Assembly: GCA_016870235.1 (NCBI GenBank)
Contig: VGCB01000177.1
Location: 1-6,200 of the forward strand
Source of the DNA: Actinomycetota bacterium
GTDB lineage: Bacteria; Actinomycetota; Thermoleophilia; Gaiellales; Gaiellaceae
Reading direction: 5' to 3'
Length of the DNA stretch: 6,200 nt
The notes beneath the pieces are model-generated. The model saw nothing but the letters and a program-made list of their open reading frames with translations. It ran no database searches and was not told the DNA's origin. Position 1 is the stretch's first letter, and each line of letters opens with the position of its first letter. Shown one piece after another: positions 5,292-6,200 of the stretch. The position numbers and the translations under genes are program-made.

Positions 5292-6200
5292 ATGCCGAAG
5301 GTCGCCGTCGTCGGCGCAGGGCAGGCGGGCCTCCTCGCCGCGCATGCCCTGCACCGGCAGGGCCACGAGGTCACGCTCTACTCCGACCGGACGCCGGAGG
5401 ACTTCCTCACCAAGGCCCGGCCGACGGGCACGGCGGCCCGGTTCGAGATGTCGCTCGCGTTCGAGCGCGAGCTGGGGCTCGAGCGCTGGTTCGACGTCGC
5501 GCCCCACGGTGAGGGCATCCACCTCACCTTCTCGCCGGCGCTCGACAACCAGCTGCTGACGCTCCTCGGCCGCTTCTCGAAGCCGTTCCTCGCCGTCGAC
5601 GTCCGCCTGCAGAGCGCGACGTGGATCCGCGAGCTCGATGATCGCGGCGGGCAGGTCGAGATCGCCAACGTCGACGTGTCGATGCTCGAGCAGATCGCGG
5701 CGGCGAACGACCTCACGGTCGTCGCGGCGGGCCGGCGGGAGCTGCAGTCGCTCTTCCCGCGTGACGAGTCGCGGAGCTCGTATCGAGAGCCGCAGCGGAT
5801 CCTCGGCATGGTCAACGTGACGGGCGTCGCCGACGTGCTGCCGTACGCGCCGTGGTTCCGGCCCGTCAAGTTCAACTTCTTCGCCCCCTTCGGGGAGATG
5901 TTCTGGGTGCCGTGGTACTCGAAGGACGGGCACCGGGCGTGGAGCGTCCTCCTCGAGGCGAAGGCCGGCGGGCCGATCGACCAGTTCAAGCACGCGGGCT
6001 CGGCCGAGGAGCTGCTCGGGATCGCCAAGCGGCTGATTCGCGACCTCTGCCCGTGGGACGCCGACTGGATCGCCGACGCCGTGCCGTGCGACGACAACGC
6101 CTGGCTCGTCGGCTCGTTCGTTCCCGAGGTGCGGCAGGTGGTGGGGACGCTCCCGTCCGGCCGGCACGTGATGGCGCTCGGCGACACGGCGCAGTCGCTC
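5292..6200 (+). CDS. StyA-type FAD-dependent monooxygenase (styrene/indole monooxygenase family), 3' end outside window
   Basis: The first 303 residues of a group E flavoprotein monooxygenase like styrene monooxygenase StyA (about 415 aa in full). These enzymes use FADH2 from a separate reductase (StyB) and O2 to epoxidize styrene- or indole-like alkenes. Visible features are the N-terminal Rossmann strand VAVVGAGQAGL with G8-x-G10-x2-G13, then VTLYSDRTPEDF (27-38), matching the VTVYTDRKPDEY region of StyA. DLTVVAAGR (140-148) is the second FAD-contacting strand, followed by EPQRILGMV, the entry to the StyA substrate-binding domain (about 155-255). ALGD (295-298) is the usual GD FAD-ribityl motif, after which the window ends. 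The family match is good by motif order, but the substrate is unknown. ATG 5292 starts 6 nt after the CoxG-like stop. CCGGG directly before it is a poor Shine-Dalgarno, so it probably depends on upstream translation. No reductase gene is visible. Confidence 0.87.
   Translation, partial: MPKVAVVGAGQAGLLAAHALHRQGHEVTLYSDRTPEDFLTKARPTGTAARFEMSLAFERELGLERWFDVAPHGEGIHLTFSPALDNQLLTLLGRFSKPFLAVDVRLQSATWIRELDDRGGQVEIANVDVSMLEQIAAANDLTVVAAGRRELQSLFPRDESRSSYREPQRILGMVNVTGVADVLPYAPWFRPVKFNFFAPFGEMFWVPWYSKDGHRAWSVLLEAKAGGPIDQFKHAGSAEELLGIAKRLIRDLCPWDADWIADAVPCDDNAWLVGSFVPEVRQVVGTLPSGRHVMALGDTAQSL

Noticed and set aside
4767..6167. 466-codon antisense open frame over CoxG and the StyA-like gene
   Set aside because: Low-complexity shadow composition with no motif. 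The + strand of the same region carries SRPBCC and FAD motifs.
5378..6187. 269-codon antisense open frame over the StyA-like gene
   Set aside because: Ser/Arg/Pro-rich shadow without family features. The opposite strand has G8-x-G10-x2-G13 and GD motifs in order.
1..6200. CRISPR array, tRNA/rRNA genes, insertion sequence ends or phage attachment sites
   Set aside because: No regularly spaced repeats, RNA-gene sequence or transposase is visible. Nearly all of the window is accounted for by the six co-directional genes.

Overview
The window is a very G+C-rich stretch in which third codon positions are almost all G or C. Genes are tightly packed, with ATGA/GTGA stop-start overlaps and frequent GTG starts. 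This fits a high-GC actinobacterium-like genome (for example Thermoleophilia-type) but could be another high-GC lineage. The assignment is a style judgement and not a marker-gene result. All genes lie on the + strand, and both window edges cut through genes.

Layout: (1) 2-925 is the 3' part of an RbsC-type ABC sugar/nucleoside-class permease. (2) 926-1046 is the only real intergenic gap. It holds a weak hairpin and, just before the next gene, a TTGACA box embedded in a set of TGACA/TGTCA half-sites. (3) 1047-4839 encodes a complete three-subunit molybdenum hydroxylase of the xanthine oxidase/CO dehydrogenase family, in the order FAD subunit (CoxM type), 2x[2Fe-2S] subunit (CoxS type), Mo subunit (CoxL type). 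(4) 4836-5285 encodes a CoxG-family SRPBCC protein. (5) 5292 to the right edge is the N-terminal ~303 residues of a styrene-monooxygenase-A (StyA) type FAD-dependent monooxygenase. This gene is easily missed because its stop lies beyond the window, and long antisense open frames cover the same bases.

How they may work together: the four genes from 1047 to 5285 are chained by 4-nt overlaps, and the StyA-like gene follows 6 nt later, so they look like one transcription unit. Electrons would flow from a substrate hydroxylated with water-derived oxygen at the Mo subunit, through two 2Fe-2S clusters, to FAD. CoxG would help couple the enzyme to the membrane/quinone pool. The StyA-like enzyme would then add oxygen from O2. 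The Mo subunit lacks both the CSFR loop of true CO dehydrogenase and the common GAGR loop and has GYSR instead. The substrate is therefore probably not CO, and an organic (possibly aromatic or heterocyclic) compound is more likely. The permease upstream may import that compound but could belong to a separate operon. The complete pathway and its substrate cannot be read from this window.
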